Part shown: piece by piece, positions 50,529 to 59,850 of the stretch | Layout of the letters: the number at the start of each line of letters is the position of its first letter | How positions within the stretch are numbered: the first letter of the stretch is position 1 | NCBI RefSeq assembly: GCF_042666235.1 | Contig: NZ_JBHTFQ010000006.1 | Location: 62,001 to 126,000 of the forward strand | Direction of reading: 5' to 3' | Source: Halodurantibacterium daqingensis | GTDB taxonomy: Bacteria; Pseudomonadota; Alphaproteobacteria; Rhodobacterales; Rhodobacteraceae | DNA length: 64,000 nucleotides | Notes under the pieces: model-generated | What the model saw: only the letters and a program-made list of their open reading frames with translations | What the model was told of the DNA's origin: nothing | The model's database searches: none | Made by a program: the position numbers and the translations under genes

Positions 50529-53087
50529 TCAGTAGAGCCCGCCCGAACTGAGCGTGCCGAAATCGGAACGTTCGGGGATCACCACATTGCGCCCGGTCGA
50601 GGTGGTCACCTCGGTTCCGCCGCCCTCGGCATTGTCGGTTTCACCGCGGGCGAACAGCGGCAGGTTCTGGCCCATGGCAAAGCCGCCATCCACGACCACC
50701 GCGGCGCCGATGAAGGGTTCGGCGCCTTCGCGGAAGTATTCGGCCACAACATTGTCGCCGGTTGCATCATCAGAGAGGCGCGCGCCGGTAAAACGGTCGA
50801 TCTTGACGAAATAGCCGCCCGGGGGCACGGCGAAACGGGTGCCGCCGTATTTCTTGACCGCCTCGGTCATGAAGCTCTGGAACACCGGGCCGCACATGCT
50901 GGACCCATAGGCGCCCTGCCCCAGGCTGCGCGGCTGGTCATAGCCGATGTAGCAACCCGCAACGATGTTCGAGGAATAGCCGATGAACCACACATCCTTG
51001 GCATCGTTGGTCGTGCCCGTCTTGCCGGCGATCGGCACCGGCACATTGATGCCACGGCCCGTGCCGCGGGTCATCACGCCCTCCATCATCGAGGTGAGCT
51101 GATAGGCCGTCACCGGGTCCATCACCCGTTCGCGCGACGACAGGATCTCAGGCGCACGGCCCTGCGGCAGGTGCGCGCTGCTGCAATCGGCGCATTGGCG
51201 CTGGTCATGGCGATAGATCGTGCGGCCCCAGCGGTCCTGCACCCGGTCCACCAGCGTCGGCTCGACCCGTTCGCCGCCATTGGCGAACATGGCATAGGCG
51301 GCCACCATCTTGAACAGGGTGGTTTCCTGGCTGCCAAGCGCGTTGGACAGGAAGGTCTGCATGGGGGAATAGACGCCGAACCGTTCGGCATAATCGGCCA
51401 CGGTTTCCATGCCGATTTCCTGCGCCATCCGGATGGTCATCAGGTTGCGCGACTGTTCGATCCCGGTGCGCACCGGCGTCGGCCCATAGAACTGGTTGGT
51501 GGAGTTGCGCGGCCGCCACAGGCCCTGCGGCGTGTTCACCTCGATCGGCGCATCGACGACGATCGTGGCCGGGGTATAGCCGCGGTCAAGGGCTGCGGCA
51601 TAGACGAAGGGCTTGAAGGCCGAACCCGGCTGCCGCTGTGCCTGCGTCGCACGGTTGAACACCGACTGCTGGTAGGAAAAGCCGCCCTGCATGGCGATCA
51701 CGCGACCGGTGTTGACATCCATCGCCATGAAGGCGCCCTGCACTTCCGGCACCTGGCGCAGCGACCAGCGGCGGAAGCCGCCATCGTCGCCCGTGACCGC
51801 GCGCACCAGCACCACATCGCCCACCGACACCAGATCGCCCGGCACGGTCGCCCGCGGCCCAAGCCGCCCGTCGGCCTGCCGCTTGCGCGCCCAGGTGACA
51901 TCCTCGGCCGGGATGAAATGGCCCTCGTCGGTTTCCTCGACACCTTCGATGCCGATGCGTGCGCGGTTGCCCTCGGTCGAGAGCACCACGGCCGCATGCC
52001 AGCCTTCGATGTCGCGCGACACGGGCGTATTGGCAAGTGCGGCGCGCCAGGCGTCCTCGGTTTCCAGGTGCTCGGGCTCGATCACCTGCCGGGTGCCGCG
52101 CCAGACGCCCTGATTGCGGTCGTAGCGTTCCAACCCGTCGCGCAGCGCCTTGGCGGCAACTGTCTGCAGATCGGGATCGACGGTCGCCTTGATGGTCAGC
52201 CCCCCGCCGAAGAACTCCTGCTCGCCGAAGGTGCCGGACAGCTGACGCCGGATCTCGTCGCTGAAATAGTCGCGCGGCGGAAGGCTGTCGCGGAAGGCGG
52301 GGAAATCGCCGTTCTGCACGGTCAGAAGCGGTGCGGCCACGGCGCGGTCATGCTGGTCGCGGTCGATATAGCCGTTCTCCAGCATCTGCCCCAGCACATA
52401 GTTGCGCCGCGCGATCACGCGGTCGCGGTTGCGGACGGGGTGAAAGTTCGACGGCTGCGTCGGCAGGCCGGCCAGGAAGGCGACCTCCTCGAGGCTCAGC
52501 TGCGACAGGGTCTTGTTGAAATAGGTTTGCGAGGCGGCGGCCACACCATAGGAATTCTGGCCGAGGAAGATCTCGTTCAGATAGATCTCGAGGATCTTGT
52601 CCTTGGGCAGTGTCTCCTCGAACCGGGCGGCGAGGATGATTTCCTTCACCTTCCGCTCGGCCGAGCGTGATCCGTCCAGAAGGAAGTTCTTCATCACCTG
52701 CTGGGTGATGGTCGATGCGCCGCGCAGGGTTTCACCCCGGGTCTGCACCGCTTCCCAGATCGCCGCGCCAATGCCGCGCACGTCATAGCCGCTGTGGGTG
52801 TAGAAATTCTTGTCTTCGGCCGAGATGAAGGCCTGACGCACGATTTCCGGGATTTCCTCGATCGGCAGGAAGATCCGGCGTTCCTGCGCGAATTCGTCCA
52901 TCAACTCGCCCTCGCCCGAATAGATCCGGCTGATGGTCGGGGGCGTATACTGGGCCAGCTGTTCGTGGCTGGGAAGGTCGCGGCTGTAGATCCACAGCAC
53001 CCCGCCGATGGCAACCGCGGCGAAGAACAGGCCGATGGTCAGCCAGCTGAAGATCGCCCCCAGGAAGGACAGGATGAAACGTATCAC
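50529..53087 (-). CDS. mrcA: bifunctional penicillin-binding protein 1A
   Basis: An 852-residue class A PBP for peptidoglycan polymerisation and crosslinking. An N-terminal membrane anchor (IGLFFAAVAIGGVLWIY) precedes the glycosyltransferase domain (SAEDKNFYTHSGYDVRG, STITQQVMKNFLLDGSRS, EIYLNEIFLGQNSYGV). An OB-like insert follows. The transpeptidase has SxxK in PGSAFKPFVY, SxN in EQSRNLMT and AGKTGTTNDAKDVW. The start is taken as a GTG at 53087 preceded by GGGGG; the frame extends to an ATG at 53126 but the family begins at VIRFILSF. Confidence 0.95.
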   Translation of the reverse strand: MIRFILSFLGAIFSWLTIGLFFAAVAIGGVLWIYSRDLPSHEQLAQYTPPTISRIYSGEGELMDEFAQERRIFLPIEEIPEIVRQAFISAEDKNFYTHSGYDVRGIGAAIWEAVQTRGETLRGASTITQQVMKNFLLDGSRSAERKVKEIILAARFEETLPKDKILEIYLNEIFLGQNSYGVAAASQTYFNKTLSQLSLEEVAFLAGLPTQPSNFHPVRNRDRVIARRNYVLGQMLENGYIDRDQHDRAVAAPLLTVQNGDFPAFRDSLPPRDYFSDEIRRQLSGTFGEQEFFGGGLTIKATVDPDLQTVAAKALRDGLERYDRNQGVWRGTRQVIEPEHLETEDAWRAALANTPVSRDIEGWHAAVVLSTEGNRARIGIEGVEETDEGHFIPAEDVTWARKRQADGRLGPRATVPGDLVSVGDVVLVRAVTGDDGGFRRWSLRQVPEVQGAFMAMDVNTGRVIAMQGGFSYQQSVFNRATQAQRQPGSAFKPFVYAAALDRGYTPATIVVDAPIEVNTPQGLWRPRNSTNQFYGPTPVRTGIEQSRNLMTIRMAQEIGMETVADYAERFGVYSPMQTFLSNALGSQETTLFKMVAAYAMFANGGERVEPTLVDRVQDRWGRTIYRHDQRQCADCSSAHLPQGRAPEILSSRERVMDPVTAYQLTSMMEGVMTRGTGRGINVPVPIAGKTGTTNDAKDVWFIGYSSNIVAGCYIGYDQPRSLGQGAYGSSMCGPVFQSFMTEAVKKYGGTRFAVPPGGYFVKIDRFTGARLSDDATGDNVVAEYFREGAEPFIGAAVVVDGGFAMGQNLPLFARGETDNAEGGGTEVTTSTGRNVVIPERSDFGTLSSGGLY

Positions 53088-53217
53088 GGAATACCCCCGA
53101 TGGTGATGGCGCCTATATAGACTCATGGCCGCCAGGGGTCAAAGCCGCACCACCGCAGGATGCGCCATTTCCTGCCCGGTTCCGGTCACGATTTCGAAGG
53201 CGCGCCGTCCCGGCCGC

Positions 53218-54465
53218 TCAGCGCCGCAAAAGCCCCGCCTGTGCGGCATCCGCCGCAGCCCAGCCCTTGAGTGCCTGAACGATCCCGTCGGCGGTCTGGG
53301 CGCGCCAGCTCGGGCTGCGCAGCCGGGCCAGATCCTCGTCATTGGACATGAAGCCCAGTTCGATCAGGACCGAGGGGATATCGGGCGATCGCAGCACGGA
53401 AAAGCCCGCATGCAGCCGCGGCCGCTTGTGCATGGGGCCGGCCCGCGCCGCGATGCCCGCCACCAGCGCATCGGCCAGCGCCTCGCTGCGCGGCTGGGTT
53501 TCCGTCCGCGCCAGCGACATCAGCACATCGGCCACCAGATCGTCATGGCCGCTCAGATCCACGCCCGCCAGAAGGTCGTCGCGGTCGTGACGTTCCGCCA
53601 ATGCCGCCGAGGCGCTGTCCGAAGCCTCGTCCGACAGGGTATAGATCGTGGCGCCGGTCGCATCCCCGTCGGCAAGCGCATCGGCGTGCAGCGACAGGAA
53701 CACATCCGCCCCCGCCGCCCGGGCAATGCTGGCGCGGGCTTCGAGGGGCACAAAGGCGTCTTCGTCCCGGGTCAGCACAACGCGAAAGCCGCCGGCGCGC
53801 AGCAGATATTCCTTCAGCTCGCGCGCAAAGGTCAGCATCAGGTCGGCCTCGCGCAGCCCGCCGCGTTCGGCGCCCGGGTCGATGCCGCCGTGACCGGGAT
53901 CAAGCACCACCACCAGCGGCCCCTCGCCGCGCTGACGCGGGCGGGCAAGGCCCTCGATCGGCGCGCGGGGCGGCAGGTCCCACAGCACTTCCTCGGCGGG
54001 GCGGGCGCGGGCGGCAAATTCCGGCGGGCTGATCGGCGCAAGCGTCAGGCGCAACAGCGCAAGCCCGCTGCCTTCATCCCGGCGCAGCCCCGCGCCGGTC
54101 ACGCCATAAGGGCCATCGAGTTCGATCACCAGCCGCGACCAACCTGGTCCGATCGCGCCGAACCGCAGATCGCGCACGCCGCGCCGCACATCGGCCAGCA
54201 GCGCCTCGCGCGACAGGCCGTCCCAGGTCACCCCCTGAAAATCGACGACGATCCGCGGCGGATCGTTCAGGGTGACGATCTTGTAGGGCACCGGCTGCGA
54301 CAGGGCGAGCGTCAGGACCACGCCCCGGCGCCCGGTTTCCAGCACCGTCTGCGCAGGTTCGACCCGCGCGCGGCCCGAAAAACCCTCGGCCGCCACCGGC
54401 TGGGGCGCCAACTGGATCAGAAGCGCAGCCAGAACCACGCTCAGGAAAGGTCTCAGACCGCTCAT
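53218..54465 (-). CDS. amiC: N-acetylmuramoyl-L-alanine amidase (AmiC type)
   Basis: A 415-residue periplasmic amidase that splits septal peptidoglycan during daughter-cell separation. A signal peptide (FLSVVLAALLIQLAPQPVAA) is followed by an AMIN targeting domain (about residues 30-150). The zinc amidase_3 domain is VVVLDPGHGGIDPGAERGG near 190, EADLMLTFARELKEYLL, SLHADALADGDATGATIYTL and VLIELGFMSNDEDL. It precedes the PBP1A gene on the minus strand, pairing synthesis with hydrolysis. Confidence 0.95.
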   Translation of the reverse strand: MSGLRPFLSVVLAALLIQLAPQPVAAEGFSGRARVEPAQTVLETGRRGVVLTLALSQPVPYKIVTLNDPPRIVVDFQGVTWDGLSREALLADVRRGVRDLRFGAIGPGWSRLVIELDGPYGVTGAGLRRDEGSGLALLRLTLAPISPPEFAARARPAEEVLWDLPPRAPIEGLARPRQRGEGPLVVVLDPGHGGIDPGAERGGLREADLMLTFARELKEYLLRAGGFRVVLTRDEDAFVPLEARASIARAAGADVFLSLHADALADGDATGATIYTLSDEASDSASAALAERHDRDDLLAGVDLSGHDDLVADVLMSLARTETQPRSEALADALVAGIAARAGPMHKRPRLHAGFSVLRSPDIPSVLIELGFMSNDEDLARLRSPSWRAQTADGIVQALKGWAAADAAQAGLLRR

Positions 54466-54591
54466 CGCCTCGCTCCTCGGCCTCTGTCGGGCCTTTGGCC
54501 GCAGGATAGCGCGAAGCCGCCGCCGCGAAAAGCCCCGCCGGACGTGGGAACGGCACCGCCCGGCATGGCGCCCTGGGACGGCAGATGACGG

Positions 54592-55740
54592 TCAGGCCTT
54601 GCCGCGCACCGCCATGAAATCCGCAAGCCGGCGCAGACCCTCGGCAATGTCCCCGGTCCCGCGGGCGTAGGAAAACCGCAAGGTCTGGTGGCCGCGCACC
54701 GGGTCGAAATCCAGCCCCGGCGTCACGGCCACGCCCGCCCCCGAAAGGATTTCCGCCGCAAGCGCGCGGCTGTCCTCGGTCAGTTCGGACACATCCGCGT
54801 AGATGTAGAAGGCTCCATCCGGCGGGGCGATCCGGGTAAACCCGGCACGCGGCAGGCCTTCCAGCATCAGGCGGCGGTTTTCGGCATAGACGGCGCAGTT
54901 GGCGTCCAGCTCTTCCGTGCAGTCAAGCGCCGCCAGCGCGGCGATCTGGCTGGCATGGGAAGGGCAGATGAACATGTTCTGCGCCAGCCGTTCGACGGTG
55001 CGAACATGATCCTCGGGCACCACCATCCAGCCGATCCGCCAGCCGGTCATCGAGAAATACTTGGAGAACGAATTGATGACGTAAAGGTCGTCGCTGATTT
55101 CCAGCGCGCTGACCGCGCGGCCCTGATACTGCAGCCCGTGATAGATTTCATCCGAGATGAAGCTGATGCCCCGTTCCGCGCAATGGCCGACAAGCGCCGC
55201 CAGCGCCGCATGGTCCAGCATTGTGCCCGAGGGATTTCCGGGCGAGGCGACGATCAGACCGTCCAGCCCTTCGGGCAGGTCCGCGGGCACCGGTTGCAGG
55301 CGGTTGGCCTCGGCCGTCGGAATGCCCACCGGGCACAACGACAGCGCCTTCAGGATCTGACGGTACGAAGGATACCCGGGCTCGCCCAGGCCCACACGCG
55401 CCCCCGCATCGAACAGCGCCGTGAACGCCAGCAGAAAGGCCGAGGACGACCCCGAGGTCACCACCACCCGCGCCGGATCAAGGCTGATCCCATACCAGCG
55501 CCCGTAAAGCGCCGCGATCCCTGCGCGCAGTTCCGGCAAGCCAAGCGCAACGGTATAGCCCAGCGGGCCGGCCTCCATCTGCCGGGCAAGGGCTGCGCGG
55601 GCCCCGGCGGGCGCCGGCGTTCCGGGCTGGCCCACCTCCATATGGATGATGTGACGCCCTGCGGCCTCGGCGCGGCGGGCCGCTTCCATCACGTCCATCA
55701 CGATGAAGGGATCAACCGTTCCCCGGCTTGATATGCGCAT
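54592..55740 (-). CDS. class I/II PLP-dependent aminotransferase
   Basis: A 382-residue fold-type I aminotransferase resembling aspartate/aromatic transaminases. Visible motifs are HMEVGQPGTPAPAGAR near residue 33, VTSGSSSAFLLAF near 93, ASPGNPSGTMLDHAAL near 164, ISDEIYHGLQYQG and the PLP lysine in NSFSKYFSMTGWRIGW near 225. The specificity cannot be told. GGAGGGCAGG lies before the ATG. It is divergent from the DsbA-like gene. Confidence 0.87.
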   Translation of the reverse strand: MRISSRGTVDPFIVMDVMEAARRAEAAGRHIIHMEVGQPGTPAPAGARAALARQMEAGPLGYTVALGLPELRAGIAALYGRWYGISLDPARVVVTSGSSSAFLLAFTALFDAGARVGLGEPGYPSYRQILKALSLCPVGIPTAEANRLQPVPADLPEGLDGLIVASPGNPSGTMLDHAALAALVGHCAERGISFISDEIYHGLQYQGRAVSALEISDDLYVINSFSKYFSMTGWRIGWMVVPEDHVRTVERLAQNMFICPSHASQIAALAALDCTEELDANCAVYAENRRLMLEGLPRAGFTRIAPPDGAFYIYADVSELTEDSRALAAEILSGAGVAVTPGLDFDPVRGHQTLRFSYARGTGDIAEGLRRLADFMAVRGKA

Positions 55741-55890
55741 GCCTGCCCTCCTATGCTGCGGCCCGGTCATCGCAGCGGGGGCCGGCAAGGTCAATGGCAC
55801 CCGCCACCGACCGAGGTCGCGCCGGGCGCATGGCCCTTGCCCCCGCGCCCGGTTATCGCGATGCTGCGCGCAATGAAAACGGAGACTGAC

Positions 55891-56655
55891 ATGACTTCCA
55901 GCCGCCTGACGCTTGGCCTTGCAAGCGGGCTTGTAGCCGGCCTTGCCCTTGCCGCCCCCGCCGATGCCTTCGACATCGGCGCCATGAGCGCCCCCGAACG
56001 CGAGGCCTTCGGCGAAGCGGTGCGCAGCTATCTGATGGAAAACCCCGAGGTGCTGGTCGAGGCGATCACCGTGCTGGAACAGCGCCAGTTCGCGCAGGCC
56101 GCAGAGAACGATGGCGCGCTGATCGCCATGAACCGGGACGCGATCCTCGACGATGGCCATTCCTGGGTGGGCGGCAACCTCGAGGGCGATGTGACCCTGG
56201 TCGAATTCGTGGATTACCGCTGCGGCTTCTGCCGCCGTGCCCATCCCGAGGTCGAGGCGCTGATCGCGCAGGACGGCAACATCCGGCTGATCCTCAAGGA
56301 ATTCCCGATCCTGGGCGAACAGTCCACCCTGGCGTCGCGCTTTGCCGTTGCGGTGCAGCAGCAGGCGGGCGACGACAGCTACAAGGCCGCACATGACGCG
56401 CTGATGGAGCTGCGCGGCGACGTGACGATCCCGACGCTCGAACGGCTTGCCGGAGAGCTGGGCCTCGACGCGCCCGCGGTGATCGCCCATATGAACGCCG
56501 AGTCGGTCAGCGAGGTGCTGCGCGCCAATCACCAGCTTGCCGAGCGCCTGCGCATCAGCGGCACCCCGACCTTCATCCTGGAAGACCAGATGCTGCGCGG
56601 CTACCTGCCGCTTGAGGGGATGCAGGAGATGGTCGCAGCCGTGCGCGACAACTGA
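55891..56655 (+). CDS. DsbA family periplasmic thiol oxidoreductase
   Basis: A 254-residue exported thioredoxin-fold protein. A signal peptide (LGLASGLVAGLALAAPADA) precedes a dimerisation-like helical region (EAFGEAVRSYLMENPEVL, resembling the ScsC/DsbG-type arm). The active site CGFC sits in EFVDYRCGFCRRAHPE near residue 108, and the cis-Pro loop is RISGTPTFIL near 228. It probably makes or shuffles disulfides. The start at 55891 is set by CGGAG at the right distance; upstream ATGs have none. Confidence 0.88.
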   Translation: MTSSRLTLGLASGLVAGLALAAPADAFDIGAMSAPEREAFGEAVRSYLMENPEVLVEAITVLEQRQFAQAAENDGALIAMNRDAILDDGHSWVGGNLEGDVTLVEFVDYRCGFCRRAHPEVEALIAQDGNIRLILKEFPILGEQSTLASRFAVAVQQQAGDDSYKAAHDALMELRGDVTIPTLERLAGELGLDAPAVIAHMNAESVSEVLRANHQLAERLRISGTPTFILEDQMLRGYLPLEGMQEMVAAVRDN

Positions 56656-56684
56656 CCGGGATCGCGCACAGATGCCCGGAAAAG

Positions 56685-56707
56685 GGCACCGACCGGGCGT
56701 CGGTGCC
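56685..56707 (-). terminator. possible terminator hairpin
   Basis: Arms ggcaccgac (56685-56693) and gtcggtgcc (56699-56707) enclose cgggc. On the minus strand it is followed by cttttcc, so it would end transcripts coming from ispG; on the plus strand it sits 29 bases after the DsbA stop but lacks a T-run. Confidence 0.5.
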
Positions 56708-57132
56708 GCATCGGACATGACCTTCATGCCCAAGACTTACGGTCAGAGGCGCAGTATCGTGATGACGCGCTGCCAGCCCGGGCCCTGCCGCCCGGTTCTG
56801 GCACCATGGCCCCATGCCGGCGGCGCGGGGTTGGGCAGGATGCTGATCCGCTGCACCACCCTCGCCGCGACTGCTGCGCCCTGATATCCGCCGCTGGCTA
56901 CCCTACCCACACAGTCTCCAATGAGAGGCATCGCGCGCGCCTCGGCACAGATCCGCCCTGCCCTCCGCGCTTCGCACGGTCGGCGCGCGTTGCACGACCC
57001 TTCCCCGTGCGACGTTCATCCCCTCGCGTTTCACGGATTTCCTGACGCTCAGATGGATCGCGAACGTGTCGCAAGAGCCGACGGTGTTCTCATCGGCGCT
57101 TTGGTCAAGATGCTGGGGTCCGGACAGGTGAG

Positions 57133-57185
57133 GTCGCCGGGGCAATTGCGCGTAACGACTTCCGCAACCGCAACGCCCCGGCGAC
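57133..57185. repeat. long nested inverted repeat in spacer
   Basis: An 11-bp perfect outer stem (57133-57143 with 57175-57185) encloses a 31-base loop that contains a second 5-bp stem (ttcgc-like arms 57146-57150 with 57163-57167). There is no adjacent T-run. It may be a structured RNA element or binding site downstream of ispG. Confidence 0.6.
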
Positions 57186-57330
57186 GCGACAGTCAATCGC
57201 CCTGTTCGCGGGCGCCGTCACTCGGACGCGTCTCCCTGCCCGCACCTTCACAAGAAACCTTTTATGCCGCCCCGGCCCCCTTATTCGCCGTGTAAGGACA
57301 TGGGTCCCGGCGCAGAGTGTCCGACGAAGA

Positions 57331-58494
57331 TCAGCGGGCAGCGACCGAGGCTGGCACATCAGGCTCCGCTTCCGCATCTGCGGCAGCTTCTGCGGCCTCG
57401 ATCTCCTGCGCCTTCTTCTCGACCAGATCGACGATATGGTCGATCATCGCCTCGTTCGACATCTTGTGGCTTTGCCTGCCGGCCAGATAGACCATCCCCG
57501 CGCCTGCCCCGCCACCGGTGAAGCCGATATCGGTCATCAGCGCCTCGCCAGGACCGTTCACGACGCAGCCGATGATCGACAGGCTCATCGAGGTGGTGAC
57601 ATGGGCCAGACGGTCTTCCAGCGCGGAAACCGTCTTGATCACGTCGAAGCCCTGACGCGCGCAGGAGGGGCAGGAAATGATCGTGACGCCGCGGTGACGC
57701 AGGCCCAGCGATTTCAGGATCTCATAGCCCACCTTGACCTCTTCGACCGGATCGGCCGAGAGGCTGACGCGGATCGTGTCGCCGATCCCCATCCACAACA
57801 GGTTCCCCAGGCCGATCGCCGACTTGACGGTTCCCGAAACCAGTCCGCCGGCCTCGGTGATGCCCAGATGGATCGGTGCATCCGTCGCCTCGGCAAGTTG
57901 CTGATAGGCGGCGGCGGCAAGGAACACGTCGCTCGCCTTCACGCTGATCTTGTATTCGTGGAAATCATTGTCCTGCAGGATGCGGATATGGTCGAGCCCG
58001 CTTTCGACCATCGCCTCGGGGCACGGCTCGCCGTATTTCTCCAGCAGATGCCGTTCAAGACTGCCCGCGTTCACGCCGATCCGGATCGAGCAGCCGTGGT
58101 CCTTTGCCGCGCGGATCACCTCGCGCACGCGGTCGGGGCTGCCGATATTGCCCGGGTTGATGCGCAGGCAGGCGGCGCCGGCCTCGGCCGCCTCGATCGC
58201 GCGGCGATAATGGAAATGGATGTCGGCCACGATCGGCACCGGGCTTTCGGCCACGATCTCGCGCAGGGCGCGGGTGCTGGATTCATCCGGGGTGGAAACC
58301 CGGACGATATCCGCGCCCGCCACCGCACAGCGCTGGATCTGCTCGATCGTCGCCTTGACATCGCTGGTGTCGGTGTTCGTCATCGTCTGCACCGAGATCG
58401 GCGCATCCCCGCCCACGGCGACCTTTCCGACATGGATCTGCCGCGAGGGGCGGCGATGGATGTTGCGCCAGGGGCGGACGTGATTGAGCGACAT
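57331..58494 (-). CDS. ispG: 4-hydroxy-3-methylbut-2-en-1-yl diphosphate synthase
   Basis: A 387-residue iron-sulfur enzyme of the MEP isoprenoid pathway. The TIM-barrel part has QTMTNTDTSDVKATIEQI, PIVADIHFHYRRA and RINPGNIGS. The 4Fe-4S ligands are ISCPSCARQGFDV near residue 278 and GCVVNGPGEA near 311. A short Ala/Glu tail ends the protein. AAGG precedes the ATG at 58494. It lies 85 bases after rodZ on the same strand. Confidence 0.95.
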   Translation of the reverse strand: MSLNHVRPWRNIHRRPSRQIHVGKVAVGGDAPISVQTMTNTDTSDVKATIEQIQRCAVAGADIVRVSTPDESSTRALREIVAESPVPIVADIHFHYRRAIEAAEAGAACLRINPGNIGSPDRVREVIRAAKDHGCSIRIGVNAGSLERHLLEKYGEPCPEAMVESGLDHIRILQDNDFHEYKISVKASDVFLAAAAYQQLAEATDAPIHLGITEAGGLVSGTVKSAIGLGNLLWMGIGDTIRVSLSADPVEEVKVGYEILKSLGLRHRGVTIISCPSCARQGFDVIKTVSALEDRLAHVTTSMSLSIIGCVVNGPGEALMTDIGFTGGGAGAGMVYLAGRQSHKMSNEAMIDHIVDLVEKKAQEIEAAEAAADAEAEPDVPASVAAR

Positions 58495-58579
58495 GGGGCT
58501 GCCTTCGCAAGACTTGGGGCTGCCCCTCAGATAGCGCAGACGGGGCGTCATCACAACTCACCCCGCCGTGTGGCTTCGC

Positions 58580-59737
58580 TCAGTTCGCGGAAACGGCCTC
58601 GGCCACGGCGATGAACCGGGCAAGCTCCGGGTCGGCCTCGACATCGGCCAGGGCGAAGCGTTCGGTCAGCGCCTCGGGCGACAGCACGACATTGCGCGCC
58701 ACATTCGCCCCGGGGGCGGCCGGGCCATAGGTTTCGCCATTGACCGCAAAGAAGACCGAGCCCGAGTTCCCGGCCCGCAGCACCGGCGGCTCTTCCATCG
58801 CCGGGACGACATAGCGTTCGCCGGCGTCAAGGATACGCTCCAGCAGGATCGTGCCATCGGCCGCCTGAACCCGCACCCAGGCCGGACGGATGGCCAGAAT
58901 GGCCAGTTCCGGCGGGGCCTCTTCGACCACGCGCACCAGTTCGGGTTCGGGTTCGTCCAGAACCGCGGCAAGCTGTTCCGGCTCGGTCGTGCGCCGCGGA
59001 TCGATGGCCGCGATCGGCCCGTCGCGCGCCACCAGCACCGGAACATCCAGCGCCTGCGGGCGATAGAGCCGGTCCAGCGCATCCGGATTGGGCAGAACCA
59101 GATCGGCCTGCTGCTCGAGCCCCTCGGACGGGCGGGTGAGTGCATCCAGCGGGTCGAGTTCGGCCACCACACCCGGCGTCTGTTCAACCGGAGTCAGCCG
59201 GACGCGCTGCACCTCTTGCAGGACGGACCAGCCGCCATAGCCGATCACGCCGATCAGGCCCAGCAGCACCAGAACCGAACCGACAGCCCCGGGCTGCACG
59301 CCACTCAGCAACCGTTCGCCACTGGGCACGAAGGGCGCGCGCGGGTTCATCAGCGGATCGGCGTCGCGCGTCGCCGCCTTGCGCGCCAGGGGTGGCCGCG
59401 GGCTGGCGGCCTTGGGCGACATGCCATGCGCCACGGTGAAATTCGCCTCGGCGCAGAATTTCTGATAGGCCCATTCCGGATCCATGCCCAGGTAACGGGC
59501 ATAGGAGCGCACATAGCCGGCCACGAAACCCGGGGTTGCAAAGGCGCCGATATCGCAATTCTCGATCGCCGCGATATGGGTGGCCTTGATCTTGAGGTCG
59601 CGCTGCACATCCAGAAGCGATTTGCCAAGGGTCGCACGCTCGCCCCGCATGAGGTCGCCAAGCCGCAGATCGAAGTCGTCAAAGCCCTTCGGCTTCTCCT
59701 CTTCCGCTGCGGGAGGTTCCACCTTCCACCGGATCAT
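58580..59737 (-). CDS. rodZ: RodZ-like cell shape protein
   Basis: A 385-residue bitopic membrane protein. The cytoplasmic N-terminus carries an HTH_25 helix-turn-helix (LGDLMRGERATLGKSLLDVQ near residue 26, then IAAIENCDIGAF, GYVRSYARYLGMD). One transmembrane helix (SVLVLLGLIGVIGYGGWSVL near 154) and a periplasmic DUF4115 domain (WVRVQAADGTILLERILDAG near 290) follow. RodZ links MreB to the elongation machinery. Start MIRWKVE is chosen because the family begins there. ispG is downstream. Confidence 0.85.
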   Translation of the reverse strand: MIRWKVEPPAAEEEKPKGFDDFDLRLGDLMRGERATLGKSLLDVQRDLKIKATHIAAIENCDIGAFATPGFVAGYVRSYARYLGMDPEWAYQKFCAEANFTVAHGMSPKAASPRPPLARKAATRDADPLMNPRAPFVPSGERLLSGVQPGAVGSVLVLLGLIGVIGYGGWSVLQEVQRVRLTPVEQTPGVVAELDPLDALTRPSEGLEQQADLVLPNPDALDRLYRPQALDVPVLVARDGPIAAIDPRRTTEPEQLAAVLDEPEPELVRVVEEAPPELAILAIRPAWVRVQAADGTILLERILDAGERYVVPAMEEPPVLRAGNSGSVFFAVNGETYGPAAPGANVARNVVLSPEALTERFALADVEADPELARFIAVAEAVSAN

Positions 59738-59850
59738 GCGCCTGCCCCATTCCTTGCACGTTATCCGCGAGTGCGCCCAGAATCGGACGGCTCCCCGCAT
59801 CTTGCGACATGGTTAGCATAGCCCAAGGTGCTTTGCACCTGTGAGATGAA

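Larger units (their letters stand above)
56656..57330. other. 675-base gene-free region with two structured inverted repeats
   Basis: No credible protein frame. It contains a 9-bp hairpin at 56685-56707 and an 11-bp inverted repeat enclosing a smaller one at 57133-57185. It separates the convergent dsbA-like and ispG genes. Confidence 0.5.

Noticed and set aside
59826..59840. Hairpin aggtgc-ttt-gcacct downstream of hemA as a terminator
   Set aside because: Only six base pairs and no T-run follow on the minus strand, so I did not annotate it as a terminator.
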